Counted from the stretch's first letter, positions 34,622-44,345 are shown. The stretch is DNA of 64,000 nt from Candidatus Bathyarchaeota archaeon (GCA_025058315.1 JANXET010000005.1:34955-98954), one strand, 5' to 3'. Program-made: numbers and translations. The notes: a model not told the origin generated them from the sequence alone.

Positions 34622-35998
34622 TTGGCAGTTCCTAAAGTTGAGAAACTTATCGGCATAGAGGTCTACTCGACAAAATCCAAGGGAATAGGCGGTGTTATTA
34701 GATGCTATCCGGAGGATTTTATCGTCGAGGAAGTTCTCGTAGACGGTTCCACAGCGAGAATTCATGGAAAGGAAAGTCATGTCTTAAGCATGACTCCAGC
34801 GCCAAAACAGTCTTACCTACTATGTGTTCTTGTAAAGAGGAATAAGGATAATCTGCTGGCGATAGAGGCTATAGCTGAAAACATGGGTATAAATCCTAAT
34901 CGCATTCATATCGCAGGAATAAAGGACACGAAGGCGGTTACAGCTCAACACATAACTATAGATGGGGTATCGGCTGAATCAGTTCAAAGGCTGAAAATTC
35001 CAGGCGTGGAAGTTTACGCTATTGGATACTCCAGAGTTAAGCTTTCACCCAGCTATCTCCTAGGTAATTGTTTTCAGGTGACCATAAGGAAGATAGGCCG
35101 TACTAAAACCTCCATAGAGGAGCGGATGCATAAAATCCTAGAGGAACTGGAGCGAAATGGCGGTGTTCCAAACTTTTTTGGACATCAAAGATTCGGCACA
35201 GTCAGACCAATAACCCATCTTGTAGGTAAAGCGCTAATACAGGGGGAAATTGAGAAGGCTGCCATGATTTTTCTGGCAAAACCAAGCCCATATGAGCATC
35301 CGGAATCAAGGGAAGCGCGGAAAATTTTATGGGAAACTGGGAACTTCAAATGGGCGCTGGAGAATTTTCCTGAAAAATTACATTATGAGCGGGTTATGCT
35401 TAGGCACCTAGCTAAAAAGGGAAATGACTTCATAGGGGCTTTCAGGAGACTTCCTAAGAAGCTGCTTAGGCTCTTTCCGCAAGCGTATCAAGCTTATATT
35501 TTTAACAAGTTTCTAAGCGGGAGGATTTTATCTGGGCTATCTTTGAACATGGCGGAGATTGGAGATTACGTTGTAAGCTTAGATTCGCTGGGACTCGCAA
35601 ACCCGAAGATCTATGAAATCGCGGATCATGCAAACTTATCCGAATTGAATGAAGCAATAAGGTCAGGTAGGAAAAAACTAGCTCTTCCAATGGTGGGCTT
35701 CAAGCATAAGTTATCTAAGGGCATACAAGGAGAAATATGTAGGAAAATCCTTGAGGATGAAGGAATTGAAATTAAAGACTTTAAGGTTAGGGGCATCCCT
35801 GAGCTTAGCTTGAGGGGAGGAGTCAGGCCGGCCATAACCCTGCTAAACAGATTCAAGATTAACGAGATATCAAGAGATGAGACTGACCAACGTAAATGGA
35901 GAATAAAACTTACATTTATGCTTCACAAAGGATCCTATGCATCAGTGCTTCTCAGGGAGATTATGAAACCGCGAAGCCCTATTAAAGCCGGATTCTAA
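34622..35998 (+). CDS. truD: tRNA pseudouridine synthase TruD
   Basis: 458 residues. TruD makes pseudouridine 13 in tRNA (and related sites). The catalytic Asp is in GIKDTKAVTAQH near residue 101, preceded by the ExxxVE-like beginning DFIVEEVLVDG. The conserved NFFGHQRFGTVRP near residue 185 follows. TTG start 34622 has the strong site GAGGAAGGAAGAGGA. The C-terminal half is the TRUD insertion domain. The stop overlaps the convergent DHH gene by four bases. It is probably cotranscribed with pth2. Confidence 0.94.
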   Translation: MAVPKVEKLIGIEVYSTKSKGIGGVIRCYPEDFIVEEVLVDGSTARIHGKESHVLSMTPAPKQSYLLCVLVKRNKDNLLAIEAIAENMGINPNRIHIAGIKDTKAVTAQHITIDGVSAESVQRLKIPGVEVYAIGYSRVKLSPSYLLGNCFQVTIRKIGRTKTSIEERMHKILEELERNGGVPNFFGHQRFGTVRPITHLVGKALIQGEIEKAAMIFLAKPSPYEHPESREARKILWETGNFKWALENFPEKLHYERVMLRHLAKKGNDFIGAFRRLPKKLLRLFPQAYQAYIFNKFLSGRILSGLSLNMAEIGDYVVSLDSLGLANPKIYEIADHANLSELNEAIRSGRKKLALPMVGFKHKLSKGIQGEICRKILEDEGIEIKDFKVRGIPELSLRGGVRPAITLLNRFKINEISRDETDQRKWRIKLTFMLHKGSYASVLLREIMKPRSPIKAGF

Positions 35999-37182
35999 GA
36001 GCCTTTACTGACACAAACTGCTTTTTCAGCGTTATTTATAAGATCCAGTTTCTTGCCCGCAGGAACGATGACGCTTGCAGCGTATTGGTGCCCATCAGCC
36101 ATGCCGAAGCCCTTAGAAGCCGCCTCCAAGATGCTCACAGCCCCGGGCAGCCTGCCGTTATCGATGAGTTTCTGCAAATGTTCAGGCACTCTTACGGATG
36201 CTTTAATGAAATTATCCTTCAATCTACCCCATTTAGGGATTTCAGGCGGCACATCGACTATTCCGAGAATATACTTATTAGGTTTTATGAGGCGCGTCTG
36301 GTATGAGAGGAAGGAACAGAATTGCCCAATAACTTTAGTTCCCATGCCAGTATAAACTTTTCCGGCTTCAAACCATTGAATATGATCTGTCTCATTAAAA
36401 CCCTCTCTATAGAGCTTTTCAAGAAGCTTTCTATTAGCCACTTTACGCTTTTCTTCAAGATCAGATATAACCTTTTCAACATCGGATCTTACGCCATGCA
36501 GGCAGATATCTATCCCGAGATCAGGACCACCTACATAATATCCCACCGCGCCTAAAATCTGAAGTTTAGAAAAGAGGACATCTACATTCAAGTTTAATTT
36601 TGATATCTCGAAGTTCTTGCCCTTCACTTTTATAATGCCATTTTTTAGAGCTTCATCGAGAATGGTTTTGTTTATGGATAAGTATCCTTTAGGAATCTCG
36701 AAACTTCCAACAAGGGCCAAGTAAGCTAATTCCAGATTTTCCGTGTTAAGGGCCTTGGCGAAGAGGTAACAGCATGTAGCTCCGGAAAAATCCGTCTCAC
36801 CTTTGAATCCCAGATTCTCAAGATTTAAATCCAGAACCCTTGGATCCCTTGATGGCTTTGGATCATGATGGTCAAGTATTATGGTTAAGCTGCGTCCATG
36901 ATTAAAATCAGATATCAAATCCGCATGCGAAGATCCTATGTCGGCGTAGAGAATTATACCTTCAGCTCTAGAGTGTAAATCAGCTATAACCTCCGGGTAA
37001 ACCTTTTCGAGACATAGCGTTGTAACTGTGAAGCCCTCCCGCCTTAAAGCTTCTTTCAGTATCGCAGCTGAGCATAAGCCATCAGCATCATCATGATGCA
37101 CCACTAGAAGCTCCCTGGATTTTTCACTTCTAAGAAGGTTTACAGCCTGATCCGCTAAGCGCCTAAAATCAGGTGTTGACAT
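35995..37182 (-). CDS. DHH-family phosphoesterase (RecJ-like)
   Basis: 395 residues with DHH-superfamily motifs: LVVHHDDADGLCSAAIL near residue 27 (motif I, with the His-Asp acids), YADIGSSH near residue 80 (motif II), and LDHHDPKPS near residue 100 (motif III). A DHHA1-like C-terminal domain ends with GMADGHQYAASVIVPAG, the GGGH-like nucleic-acid segment. Archaeal members act as exonucleases or partners of the GINS-Cdc45 complex. Whether this is RecJ/GAN or a nucleotide phosphodiesterase cannot be decided here. Confidence 0.88.
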   Translation of the reverse strand: MSTPDFRRLADQAVNLLRSEKSRELLVVHHDDADGLCSAAILKEALRREGFTVTTLCLEKVYPEVIADLHSRAEGIILYADIGSSHADLISDFNHGRSLTIILDHHDPKPSRDPRVLDLNLENLGFKGETDFSGATCCYLFAKALNTENLELAYLALVGSFEIPKGYLSINKTILDEALKNGIIKVKGKNFEISKLNLNVDVLFSKLQILGAVGYYVGGPDLGIDICLHGVRSDVEKVISDLEEKRKVANRKLLEKLYREGFNETDHIQWFEAGKVYTGMGTKVIGQFCSFLSYQTRLIKPNKYILGIVDVPPEIPKWGRLKDNFIKASVRVPEHLQKLIDNGRLPGAVSILEAASKGFGMADGHQYAASVIVPAGKKLDLINNAEKAVCVSKGS

Positions 37183-37287
37183 GAGACAGCCCCATGAGTA
37201 ATCCCTAAAACATCCACAATAAGAAGCATCAATGGCAAAACATATATTTGTTTTTGCGTTACGTTGAAATTTCTGTGGAGGCTTAAC

Positions 37288-38496
37288 GTGCGGAACATAG
37301 TAGTTGAAAGCCTAAGGCAGACGCCGATTGAAAAACAGAAACTTGAAATTGTCGAGAGAAAAGGTTTGGGACATCCTGACTACATATGTGACACTGTAAT
37401 GGAGCAGATATCGCTGCGCCTAAGCAGAGAGTACCTGGAGAAAGCAGGCACAATACTTCATCATAACGTGGACAAGTCACTGCTCGTAGCTGGACAATCT
37501 GAGAACAGATTCGGCGGCGGCATAGTGATCCAGCCTATTCTCTTCATATTCGGAGACAGAGCTACAACAAAGTTCGACGGAATAGAGATAGACGTTGAAA
37601 ACATAGCAATAAATGTTGCAAAAGAATGGTTCAGGAAGAACATGAGGTTTGTCGACCCGGAAAAACATGTGAAATACCAAGTGGAGCTGAAGCCCGGGTC
37701 AGCTGGGCTTGTGGATATTTTCATGAGGAAAGGAAAAATTCTTGGGGCAAACGACACTTCAGCCGCCGTCGGCTACGCCCCAATGACAAGAACCGAGAGA
37801 ATTGTCCTGGAAACCGAAAGATTCCTGAATTCTAAGGAGTTCAAGCATAGGTTCCCTGAATCCGGCGAGGACATTAAGGTAATGGGCTACAGAAACAATA
37901 ACGACCTAAACCTCACAATATCAATGGCCTTCGTTGACAGATACATATATAGCGAGGATGACTATTTTGAGAAGAAAGCCAGAATTCTTGAGGAAATAAA
38001 TCGTTTCGTACGTTCGAGAACAGACTTTGACAAGGTAAATATCCAACTGAACACTCTTGACACGCACGGTAGGGGTTTAAGCGGGCTGTACCTGACGGTT
38101 CTTGGCACAAGCGCCGACAGCGGAGACTCCGGGCAGGTAGGTAGAGGAAACCGCGTTAACGGCTTAATATCCCTTAACCGGCCATTCTGCTCAGAGGCGG
38201 CAGCTGGCAAAAACCCAGTCAGCCATGTTGGAAAAATCTACAACGTCCTTACCTTCAAGATTGCCCAGCATGTCTATGAAGAGGTGCCGGGACTTGAAGA
38301 AGTGTACATTTGGCTTTTGAGCAAAATCGGTCAGCCAATTGACCAGCCTGCTGTAGCAGCGGCGCAGGTTATTTCAAAAGATTCAGATATTCTAGATAAT
38401 GTGAGGAACAAAATAGCCAGTGTGCTTGAGTTTGAACTTGAGAACATAGATAAGTTCTGCACGGAACTAGCTGAAGGCAAAGTGCCCATCTGCTAG
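37288..38496 (+). CDS. mat: S-adenosylmethionine synthetase, archaeal type
   Basis: 402 residues of the archaeal MAT family, which makes SAM from Met and ATP. The signature is ERKGLGHPDYICDTVMEQIS near the N-terminus, followed by GGGIVIQP and GRGLSGLYL. The later GNRVNGLISLNRP and SHVGKIYN are also family-typical. GTG 37288 is chosen because GGAG precedes it. A longer in-frame start at 37264 adds residues outside the family. Its product would serve Trm5 and Pcm encoded in this window. Confidence 0.95.
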   Translation: MRNIVVESLRQTPIEKQKLEIVERKGLGHPDYICDTVMEQISLRLSREYLEKAGTILHHNVDKSLLVAGQSENRFGGGIVIQPILFIFGDRATTKFDGIEIDVENIAINVAKEWFRKNMRFVDPEKHVKYQVELKPGSAGLVDIFMRKGKILGANDTSAAVGYAPMTRTERIVLETERFLNSKEFKHRFPESGEDIKVMGYRNNNDLNLTISMAFVDRYIYSEDDYFEKKARILEEINRFVRSRTDFDKVNIQLNTLDTHGRGLSGLYLTVLGTSADSGDSGQVGRGNRVNGLISLNRPFCSEAAAGKNPVSHVGKIYNVLTFKIAQHVYEEVPGLEEVYIWLLSKIGQPIDQPAVAAAQVISKDSDILDNVRNKIASVLEFELENIDKFCTELAEGKVPIC

Positions 38497-38580
38497 CAGA
38501 AACACCAGCATTATTTGCGATGCCCGGAATTCCTTAATACAACTCTTCAGATAATTTTAATAATCCATTCATCTGAAACT

Positions 38581-39219
38581 ATGTTTGTGAAGAACATGCC
38601 AGTTAAAATTAAGAGTTTTTTTGAGGAGATGGCTGGCGAAAAAGCCCCAGGTCCAACTCCAACCTTTTCAGTGCTTCACCTAATACGTGTTTTAGAAATT
38701 TTAGCTGAAGGCCCTGCAGGCCGGGGTAAACTCGCTGAGGAGCTGAACGTCGGGCAGGGAGCCATTCGCACAATTATTAAGAGGCTGAAGCATGCTGGGC
38801 TAATTTCAACCTCAAAGGAAGGCTGTAGGCTTACAGCCAAAGGATTGAGAGTTTGGGATAAATACAGGAAAGTGTTCGGCGGGAAGGTTGAAATCAAACA
38901 GGATAGGCTTATCCCGGCGGATTACAATTTTGCGATCCTCGTTAAAAACTGCGGAAATAAAGTTAGCACAGGCATTGAACAACGCGATGCCGCAATAAAA
39001 TTAGGAGCGAAAGGCGCCGCCGCGATAATTTTTAAGGATAAACGCTTCGTTATTCCATCCGTCAGTGATGATGTTTCAAAGGATTACCCCGGCTTGATAG
39101 CACAGATAGTCAGATTTTTGAATCCTGAGGAGAATGATGTGATTATAGTAGGCGGTGCTGATGACCCGTATAGGGCTGAATACGGTGCAATGGCTGCCAT
39201 GTGGACGCTTCTTGACTAA
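38581..39219 (+). CDS. HTH protein with DUF4443-type C-terminal domain
   Basis: About 212 residues (ATG 38581). The N-terminal winged helix (about 25-90) has LIRVLEILAEGPAGRGKLAEELNVGQGAIRTIIK and LISTSKEGCRLTAKGLRV in shorter segments of helix and wing. The C-terminal half resembles DUF4443, an archaeal ligand-binding-like domain. The last 40 residues are compact with GGADDPYRAEYGAMAAMW. Predicted to be a transcription regulator of unknown ligand. It is convergent with the GPN gene, overlapping by four bases. An upstream frame to 38515 is not supported by an RBS. Confidence 0.78.
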   Translation: MFVKNMPVKIKSFFEEMAGEKAPGPTPTFSVLHLIRVLEILAEGPAGRGKLAEELNVGQGAIRTIIKRLKHAGLISTSKEGCRLTAKGLRVWDKYRKVFGGKVEIKQDRLIPADYNFAILVKNCGNKVSTGIEQRDAAIKLGAKGAAAIIFKDKRFVIPSVSDDVSKDYPGLIAQIVRFLNPEENDVIIVGGADDPYRAEYGAMAAMWTLLD

Positions 39220-39986
39220 TATGTGTACTTGTCACAGCCAGCGAGTATGCGTTCCAATGCCATGTTAAAATTAATCATCCCATCGTTTGTTCTCGCAGAA
39301 ACAGGTATCAGAAGAAAGCGGAGTCCCAGCTGAAATATGGCTTTCATCATGTTCCGGCTTAGGAGGCGCTTTGTCCCTTCAAGTTTCTGATCAATCGCGT
39401 ACTCGAGAGATTTCGGATTCGCAGACCAGTCAACAATCCGATTCACGTCGTCTGCTGGAAGCAAGTCGCACTTTGAAAGCACGTGAACTTGGGGGATGAA
39501 GAAGCGAGTGTACACAGCAGCTGACAGAAAAACGTTTGAAACGTAATTTAGCGGATTCAAAGAGAAAACAGCATCAAAGAGGTAGACTGCTGCCTTAGGC
39601 TCTTTAGTAAACTCGTGAACTATGTAGGGTCCACTTGCCCTAAAAGCGAAAAGCTCCATCTGCCCAGGCGTGTCAACAAGAACTATGTCAGATTTTAGCT
39701 CTTCAACATCCATTGAAATTTTTTCTATTTCATCAGCTATAAGATCAGCAGCCATCACAAGCGCCCCGTTTGGGCCGAGGCTATATTCATCCATCAATTC
39801 CTCCACGTTCACATAGTCCCGAACATCCACATCAGGCGTATACGGAAGCGTCAGTGCACCTGGATCCAAGTTTATGATCGAAACGTCCTGCTTAGATAAC
39901 CTCAACCATTCAGCAAAGGCCGCAGTTAATGAGGACTTGCCGGAGCCCGCGGTTCCTATGAAGAAGACAACACGCATCATGGTCAC
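39216..39986 (-). CDS. GPN-loop GTPase
   Basis: 256 residues of the GPN family, relatives of the eukaryotic GTPases that assemble RNA polymerase II. The P-loop is GTAGSGKSSLTAAF, followed by INLDPGA and the family-defining GPN in LGPNGALVMA near residue 73. The switch/Walker B is VDTPGQMELFAF and the base-recognition motif is LSKCDLL. Exact start is one of GTG 39986 or nearby ATGs. Its archaeal role is uncertain, though the eukaryotic link to polymerase assembly is suggestive with rpoK in the same window. Confidence 0.93.
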   Translation of the reverse strand: MTMMRVVFFIGTAGSGKSSLTAAFAEWLRLSKQDVSIINLDPGALTLPYTPDVDVRDYVNVEELMDEYSLGPNGALVMAADLIADEIEKISMDVEELKSDIVLVDTPGQMELFAFRASGPYIVHEFTKEPKAAVYLFDAVFSLNPLNYVSNVFLSAAVYTRFFIPQVHVLSKCDLLPADDVNRIVDWSANPKSLEYAIDQKLEGTKRLLSRNMMKAIFQLGLRFLLIPVSARTNDGMINFNMALERILAGCDKYTY

Positions 39987-40135
39987 CGTTGCGGGAGCCG
40001 AGTAACCTACTTTTACGGCTTAGAGAAAAGCCTTTTGATGAAAAGGCGATGAATGGATTATTGGTTGCTCAAGACACCCGGATGCCCAATCATCAAATCA
40101 GCGTCTAGCCTGTCCCTCATCGCAACCGATAATTT

Positions 40136-40972
40136 CTAAGAACATTTAGGCGAATAAGCCTTTCTGGGAGGAGCTTGAACCTTAACCCTCCCGCCCCTCT
40201 TATTTATCAGCTCTGAAAGTTGAATCATGGCTTTTCCAATGCGGCCCTTAGCCAAGCTGGAATCCTTAGCCACCGTTGAGAAGTGAATCTCTATGCGTGG
40301 GTTATCTTCACTTCCAGATGGATGAGATTTTATGTAGATGTAGGGGTTATCCTGCATAGTTGCATCTATCAGCGGCGCGAGTGTGGACTCCATCATGTCT
40401 TCAACGTACATGCTTGTCTCGTAAAAAGTCATCCCTCCTGATTCCCTCTTTAGAACAGCTGAAATGGATCCTTCGAAGATGGATTCCATCTCCGCAGGCA
40501 CACCAGGAAGTGCGAATATGATGGTGTTTCCAGCATCAAGCATGACGCCAGGTGCTGTGCCTACAGGATTTGGCAATGGCTCAGAGCCCTCTGGAAGCAT
40601 GGCCATCTTGGTTCTATGAGGAGTCATCTCCGTTTCCCCACTCTTAACATAGGCTCTATATTTCGTCTTAATCATCTGTAAAGCCTTGTCATTGAGGATT
40701 AACTCTCTGCCCAAGGCCTTCGCTATGCCCTCTAAAGTTTTGTCATCAAAAGTTGGGCCTAATCCACCCGTGGTAATTATAAAGCGGGGTTTCCTTGCAA
40801 GCGATTCCCTTATGGCGGACGCAACCTCTTCCAGATCGTCACCCACAACAATTATCCTCTTGACAGTTATGCCCATTATGGTTGCACGCCTAGCCAGCCA
40901 TCGGGCGTTCGTATTCAAGATTTTGCCTATTAAAAGCTCATTGCCAACACAGATTATCTCCAACGAAGTCAT
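40136..40972 (-). CDS. CinA/MoeA-like molybdopterin-binding domain protein
   Basis: 278 residues matching the N-terminal domain family of CinA (COG1058). The first segment SLEIICVGNELLIGKILNTNARWLARR is characteristic, followed by the MPT-binding TTGGLGPTFDDKT near residue 70 and LPGVPAEMESIFE near 145. Homologues bind nucleotides and may hydrolyse NMN or ADP-ribose, but single-domain archaeal proteins are mostly uncharacterised. It is separated from the GPN gene by about 150 bases that hold no recognisable gene. Confidence 0.85.
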   Translation of the reverse strand: MTSLEIICVGNELLIGKILNTNARWLARRATIMGITVKRIIVVGDDLEEVASAIRESLARKPRFIITTGGLGPTFDDKTLEGIAKALGRELILNDKALQMIKTKYRAYVKSGETEMTPHRTKMAMLPEGSEPLPNPVGTAPGVMLDAGNTIIFALPGVPAEMESIFEGSISAVLKRESGGMTFYETSMYVEDMMESTLAPLIDATMQDNPYIYIKSHPSGSEDNPRIEIHFSTVAKDSSLAKGRIGKAMIQLSELINKRGGRVKVQAPPRKAYSPKCS

Positions 40973-41244
40973 TTCACCACTTTCACCAAAATCTCTAAGG
41001 AAATTATTAATTTATGCTATTTGCTGGTCAACATGCAGAAGCCGCATTCCTTTTATTGCTACAAAAACCACCAAAAGCCCCGCCGGCTAGATCCGTAAGT
41101 CATAGAAAGTGAGGGAAAGCGTTCCAAGCGACGCAAACATCGAAAGCTCATTTTGAACATTTTTGCAGCAGAGAATGTTCTGTAGAAAACATGAATAAAC
41201 ATAGCATAAACTAGAAATACGGGTTTACTTTCGGCAGGTTTCAA

Positions 41245-41448
41245 TTACTTTTTCTTGCTAAGCCACCATTTTAAGTATTCCTTTCTACGCTTTGTCCTCT
41301 CGTCTTCCTCTTCATAGGGCTGCTTCAGCTTCTCTTTTAGCTCTACAAGTTCTTGTTGTGTGAGGGATAAGCCGCAGCTTTGACAAACATACTGCTTATT
41401 TGATGCGATATATAGCATTAGTCCGCCGCACTCTGGACAGTAGGGCAT
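41245..41448 (-). CDS. Small zinc-ribbon protein
   Basis: A 67-residue protein: an N-terminal ribbon with CPECGGLMLY and CQSCGLSLT (two CxxC), followed by a charged helical tail (ELKEKLKQPYEEEDERTKRR). The ribbon resembles that of TFIIS/RPA12-like or TFB-like factors, but it lacks their second domain. Start ATG 41448 begins directly at the ribbon. An in-frame start at 41457 adds three residues. No defined function. Confidence 0.75.
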   Translation of the reverse strand: MPYCPECGGLMLYIASNKQYVCQSCGLSLTQQELVELKEKLKQPYEEEDERTKRRKEYLKWWLSKKK

Positions 41449-41512
41449 TCTAAACACTTTCCGTGTAAGAAGTGATTAGCCCTCAAGAAATAGCTTTCGT
41501 TGAATCATAAGC

Positions 41513-42613
41513 TTAAGTGATGAAGTTTTTCAGTCCGGCATCCCTAGCTATTCTTATAGCTGCTTCCATTTCGCTTCTGGTTAATCTTCGCCTCAGTTCA
41601 GGAATTTCGTAGGCCCGCCATTCAGGACGATATTGGAACATAACATTCACTCTGATTTCTCTTCCGAGGTTTTCAGCTATCCAGTTCAATATGGGCCTTG
41701 TGCAGCATTCAAGATGACTGGGCAGAACCAGCACTCTGATTATGAGTTCACCATAATTCTTCGCTTGCAGGTGATTGCTTGTGCAGACTTCCCAATAATT
41801 TGGAGCCTCTGAAATTTTCTTTGAACAATCTCCTGGACCATATTTAAAGTCCAGAAGATAGACGTCGACGAACCCTGCTAGGAGTTGAGCGGTTTCCGGA
41901 CTGTAATAGGCGTTGGAGTTCCAGACTACTGGTACGTTAAGCGTCACATGCTTGAAAGTTTCAAGCCATTGTTCAAGCCATGGTGTGGGTTCACCGCCTA
42001 CAAGGTTTACGTTTCTGCAGCCGCTCTCGCGGAGAAGAACAATTTCCTTCGCCAACCGTTCTGGGGAATAGGCTTCGCCGTTCTCCAACCATTGGGATAT
42101 GGCCCAGTTTTGACAGTGCTTACACCGTATTGTACAGCCCAGGGTGAATACTGTTCCAGAGGGGACAAGTTCAGGTTCCTCACCCATGTGCTCGAAAATG
42201 CTTGAGACTGTGATGGTTTTGCCGCACCTACAGAAGCCAAGTTTACCTTCATGCCTGTTAATGTTGCATCTTCGAATGCAGAAGTGGCAGTTTTTCATTA
42301 TTTGTTTTGCAATGGCAACTTTCAAGTCCAGATAGGATTTTCTCTGAGCAACTATTTCAAATGCAGCTTTGCCCTTTGAGTCAACTTCTTTTTCAAACTC
42401 ATAGAAGGCTTGAGTATATTGTTCATGCAGTTTCCAAAGTTCATCTAAGGATGATTCTTCATTAAACTCTACGGGGAAACATTTACATAACATGAACTTT
42501 GCCAGCTTTGCGTTTTGCATCACTGCGAAGTACCTTGAGAGGCTTTTCCGCACCATCTCATCGTTTAAGACAGCTGTAGCATCTGGGCGTATTAACCGCC
42601 ACATCTGAACCAT
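41513..42613 (-). CDS. Radical SAM protein, COG1313-like (pyruvate-formate-lyase-activating-type)
   Basis: About 366 residues. The radical SAM cluster motif is CTIRCKHCQNW (CxxxCxxC) near residue 158, and an additional N-terminal cysteine cluster is CHFCIRRCNINRHEG...FCRCG near residue 110, as in the COG1313 family. GGEPTPW near residue 205 is the SAM-binding GGE motif. The substrate is unknown. The start ATG 42613 has GAGGTG upstream, inside the end of the preceding gene's intergenic region. The amrS gene lies 20 bases upstream on the same strand, making a tandem pair of related enzymes. Confidence 0.85.
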   Translation of the reverse strand: MVQMWRLIRPDATAVLNDEMVRKSLSRYFAVMQNAKLAKFMLCKCFPVEFNEESSLDELWKLHEQYTQAFYEFEKEVDSKGKAAFEIVAQRKSYLDLKVAIAKQIMKNCHFCIRRCNINRHEGKLGFCRCGKTITVSSIFEHMGEEPELVPSGTVFTLGCTIRCKHCQNWAISQWLENGEAYSPERLAKEIVLLRESGCRNVNLVGGEPTPWLEQWLETFKHVTLNVPVVWNSNAYYSPETAQLLAGFVDVYLLDFKYGPGDCSKKISEAPNYWEVCTSNHLQAKNYGELIIRVLVLPSHLECCTRPILNWIAENLGREIRVNVMFQYRPEWRAYEIPELRRRLTRSEMEAAIRIARDAGLKNFIT

Positions 42614-42633
42614 CAAGCACCTCAATTTTAGAG

Positions 42634-43683
42634 TTAGAACAATGAGAAGGGGTACGCATATCCGCTGGCATGCAGTTTGCCCTTTATAGGGATCTCCTTA
42701 TCGCAGACTGGACAGTGAAGGTTCCTTGTAAGGTTCCATTTCGCAATTTCGAAGCCGTGGCGTTTGATCAATAGCGTGTTGCATTCTGGACAATAAGTGT
42801 TCTCAGCAGGATGCCCAGGGATATTCCCTATAAAAACGTAATTTAAGCCAATGCTTTTTGCGGCTGCGTATGCCTTTTCAAGGGTTTCTATGGGCGTTGA
42901 AGGAGTGGTTGTCATTTTATAGTCCGGGTGAAAACGAAGTAAATGGAACGGTGTGTCTTCGCCGAGGTTATCCTTTATCCATGTTGCAAGTTTTCTTATC
43001 TGCTCTATAGAGTCGCCCTCTTTGGGCACAACGAGATTGGTGATTTCTATGTGTATACCGTTACGCTTCATCTCCTTCAAAGCCTCGAAAATAGGGTCAA
43101 CGGATGGCACAGAGGAGAAGGCTCTGTAAAAATCAGGATCCCCGCCTCCTTTGAAGTCTACGGTTACTGCGTCAAGGTATGGCGCAATGGTTTTCACGGC
43201 TTCAGGCGACATATATCCGTTTGTAACGAATGTGTTGAAAAAGCCAACTTGATGCGCAAGTTTCGCTGTATCATAAGCGTACTCGAAGAATATCGTGGGC
43301 TCAGTGTACGTGTAGCTTATCCCCTGGCACCCATTGTCTCTAGCAGCGGTTACTACAGCTTCAGGGGGAAAATTATGCCCGGAAATTTTTTTCTCTTGGC
43401 TTATCATCCAGTTATCGCAGAATTGACAGCGAAAATTGCAACCTACAGTTGCAATAGACAAAACTGATGACCCGGGGTTAAAGTGGTAAAGAGGCTTCTT
43501 CTCTATTGGGTCAACACAGGCTGAGATTACTTTCCCATAAACGAGAGAGTAAAGCACACCTCCCTTGTTCTTCCTCACTAAACAGAACCCTGTTTCATCT
43601 TCACTTATCAAACACCTTCTACCACACAGGCTACATCTAACTTTTTTGTCGTTTAGTTTCTCGTAAAGCATCGCCTCGCGCAA
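42634..43683 (-). CDS. amrS: AmmeMemoRadiSam system radical SAM enzyme (AmrS-like)
   Basis: 349 residues of the COG1180-like group. The N-terminal cysteine-rich segment is VRCSLCGRRCLISEDETGFC, then the radical SAM motif CNFRCQFCDNW near residue 83, preceded by VDPIEKKPLYHFNPGS which is characteristic of AmrS. A C-terminal zinc-like pair CPECN and CPVCD follows. The AmmeMemoRadiSam system in general also includes AmrA and AmrB (Memo-like) proteins, which I do not see in the window. Downstream is the COG1313-like enzyme on the same strand. Confidence 0.9.
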   Translation of the reverse strand: MREAMLYEKLNDKKVRCSLCGRRCLISEDETGFCLVRKNKGGVLYSLVYGKVISACVDPIEKKPLYHFNPGSSVLSIATVGCNFRCQFCDNWMISQEKKISGHNFPPEAVVTAARDNGCQGISYTYTEPTIFFEYAYDTAKLAHQVGFFNTFVTNGYMSPEAVKTIAPYLDAVTVDFKGGGDPDFYRAFSSVPSVDPIFEALKEMKRNGIHIEITNLVVPKEGDSIEQIRKLATWIKDNLGEDTPFHLLRFHPDYKMTTTPSTPIETLEKAYAAAKSIGLNYVFIGNIPGHPAENTYCPECNTLLIKRHGFEIAKWNLTRNLHCPVCDKEIPIKGKLHASGYAYPFSLF

Positions 43684-43772
43684 TATAATACCACCAAGAA
43701 AAAACCAATCAACTGGTTTAATTAAAGGTTATTTAGATCAGCATAGCGCTGAATCCATTTTACGCTTCTAGC

Positions 43773-44345
43773 TTATTCCTTTGCAGGCGTCCTTATCTCA
43801 AGGACGAAGGGAGGCGTTAGAGTTTTAACGTCCAAGTCGACGCCTAGAAGCCCCCCAAGGAAACCCGCCCAAATGTTAGGCTCATTTATGAATGGTGCCT
43901 TTATTAGTATATACTTGTCCTTCAGATAAAAATCCCCGAAGCCTTGAACTCTAAGACGGTTAAAAACTTCAGACCAACTTTCCGGGTTTGTGGTTTGTAT
44001 GCCGAGCGTCGTCTCCATCGAAACCCTTGCTGCCTCACCCATTTTTCTTCCAACCTCATTCCGCTTGTCCTTAGAGACATTCTGAATTAGAATGTTTACG
44101 AGTTCTATGTTCATGAAGGCTATTCGGCTTATACCGCAGTAATACTCACCTGGATATCGCCAGTCATATATCATCATAGTCCGGTAAATGTCAAGCATTT
44201 TGGAGATTAATGGCTTTATACCTGGCTCCTTGCCTTCCTTTATAAGTTCGTCTATAAACCTCCGCTCTTCCTCTTCAAGAATTATCGTAGTCCTCTTAGC
44301 TGAACCTTTACCGCGTTTCCGGGGAAATTCCGCTTTCTCTTCCAT
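43773..44345 (-). CDS. Conserved protein with ribbon-helix-helix-like N-terminus, function unknown
   Basis: About 190 residues. The N-terminal part has RTTIILEEEERRFIDELIKE (a possible ribbon-helix-helix strand-helix), and the rest is alpha/beta with IAFMNIELVNILIQNVSKDKRNEVGRKMGEAARVSM in segments. The C-terminal WAGFLGGLLGVDLDVKTLT is hydrophobic. I do not recognise a named family. Possibly a transcription regulator with a ligand domain. The preferred start is Met 44345, since the frame to 44363 has only a few extra residues. Confidence 0.65.
   Translation of the reverse strand: MEEKAEFPRKRGKGSAKRTTIILEEEERRFIDELIKEGKEPGIKPLISKMLDIYRTMMIYDWRYPGEYYCGISRIAFMNIELVNILIQNVSKDKRNEVGRKMGEAARVSMETTLGIQTTNPESWSEVFNRLRVQGFGDFYLKDKYILIKAPFINEPNIWAGFLGGLLGVDLDVKTLTPPFVLEIRTPAKE

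Noticed and set aside
39987..40135. TGATGA-like sequences on either strand as an sRNA
   Set aside because: No matching D boxes at 12-nt spacing on either strand.
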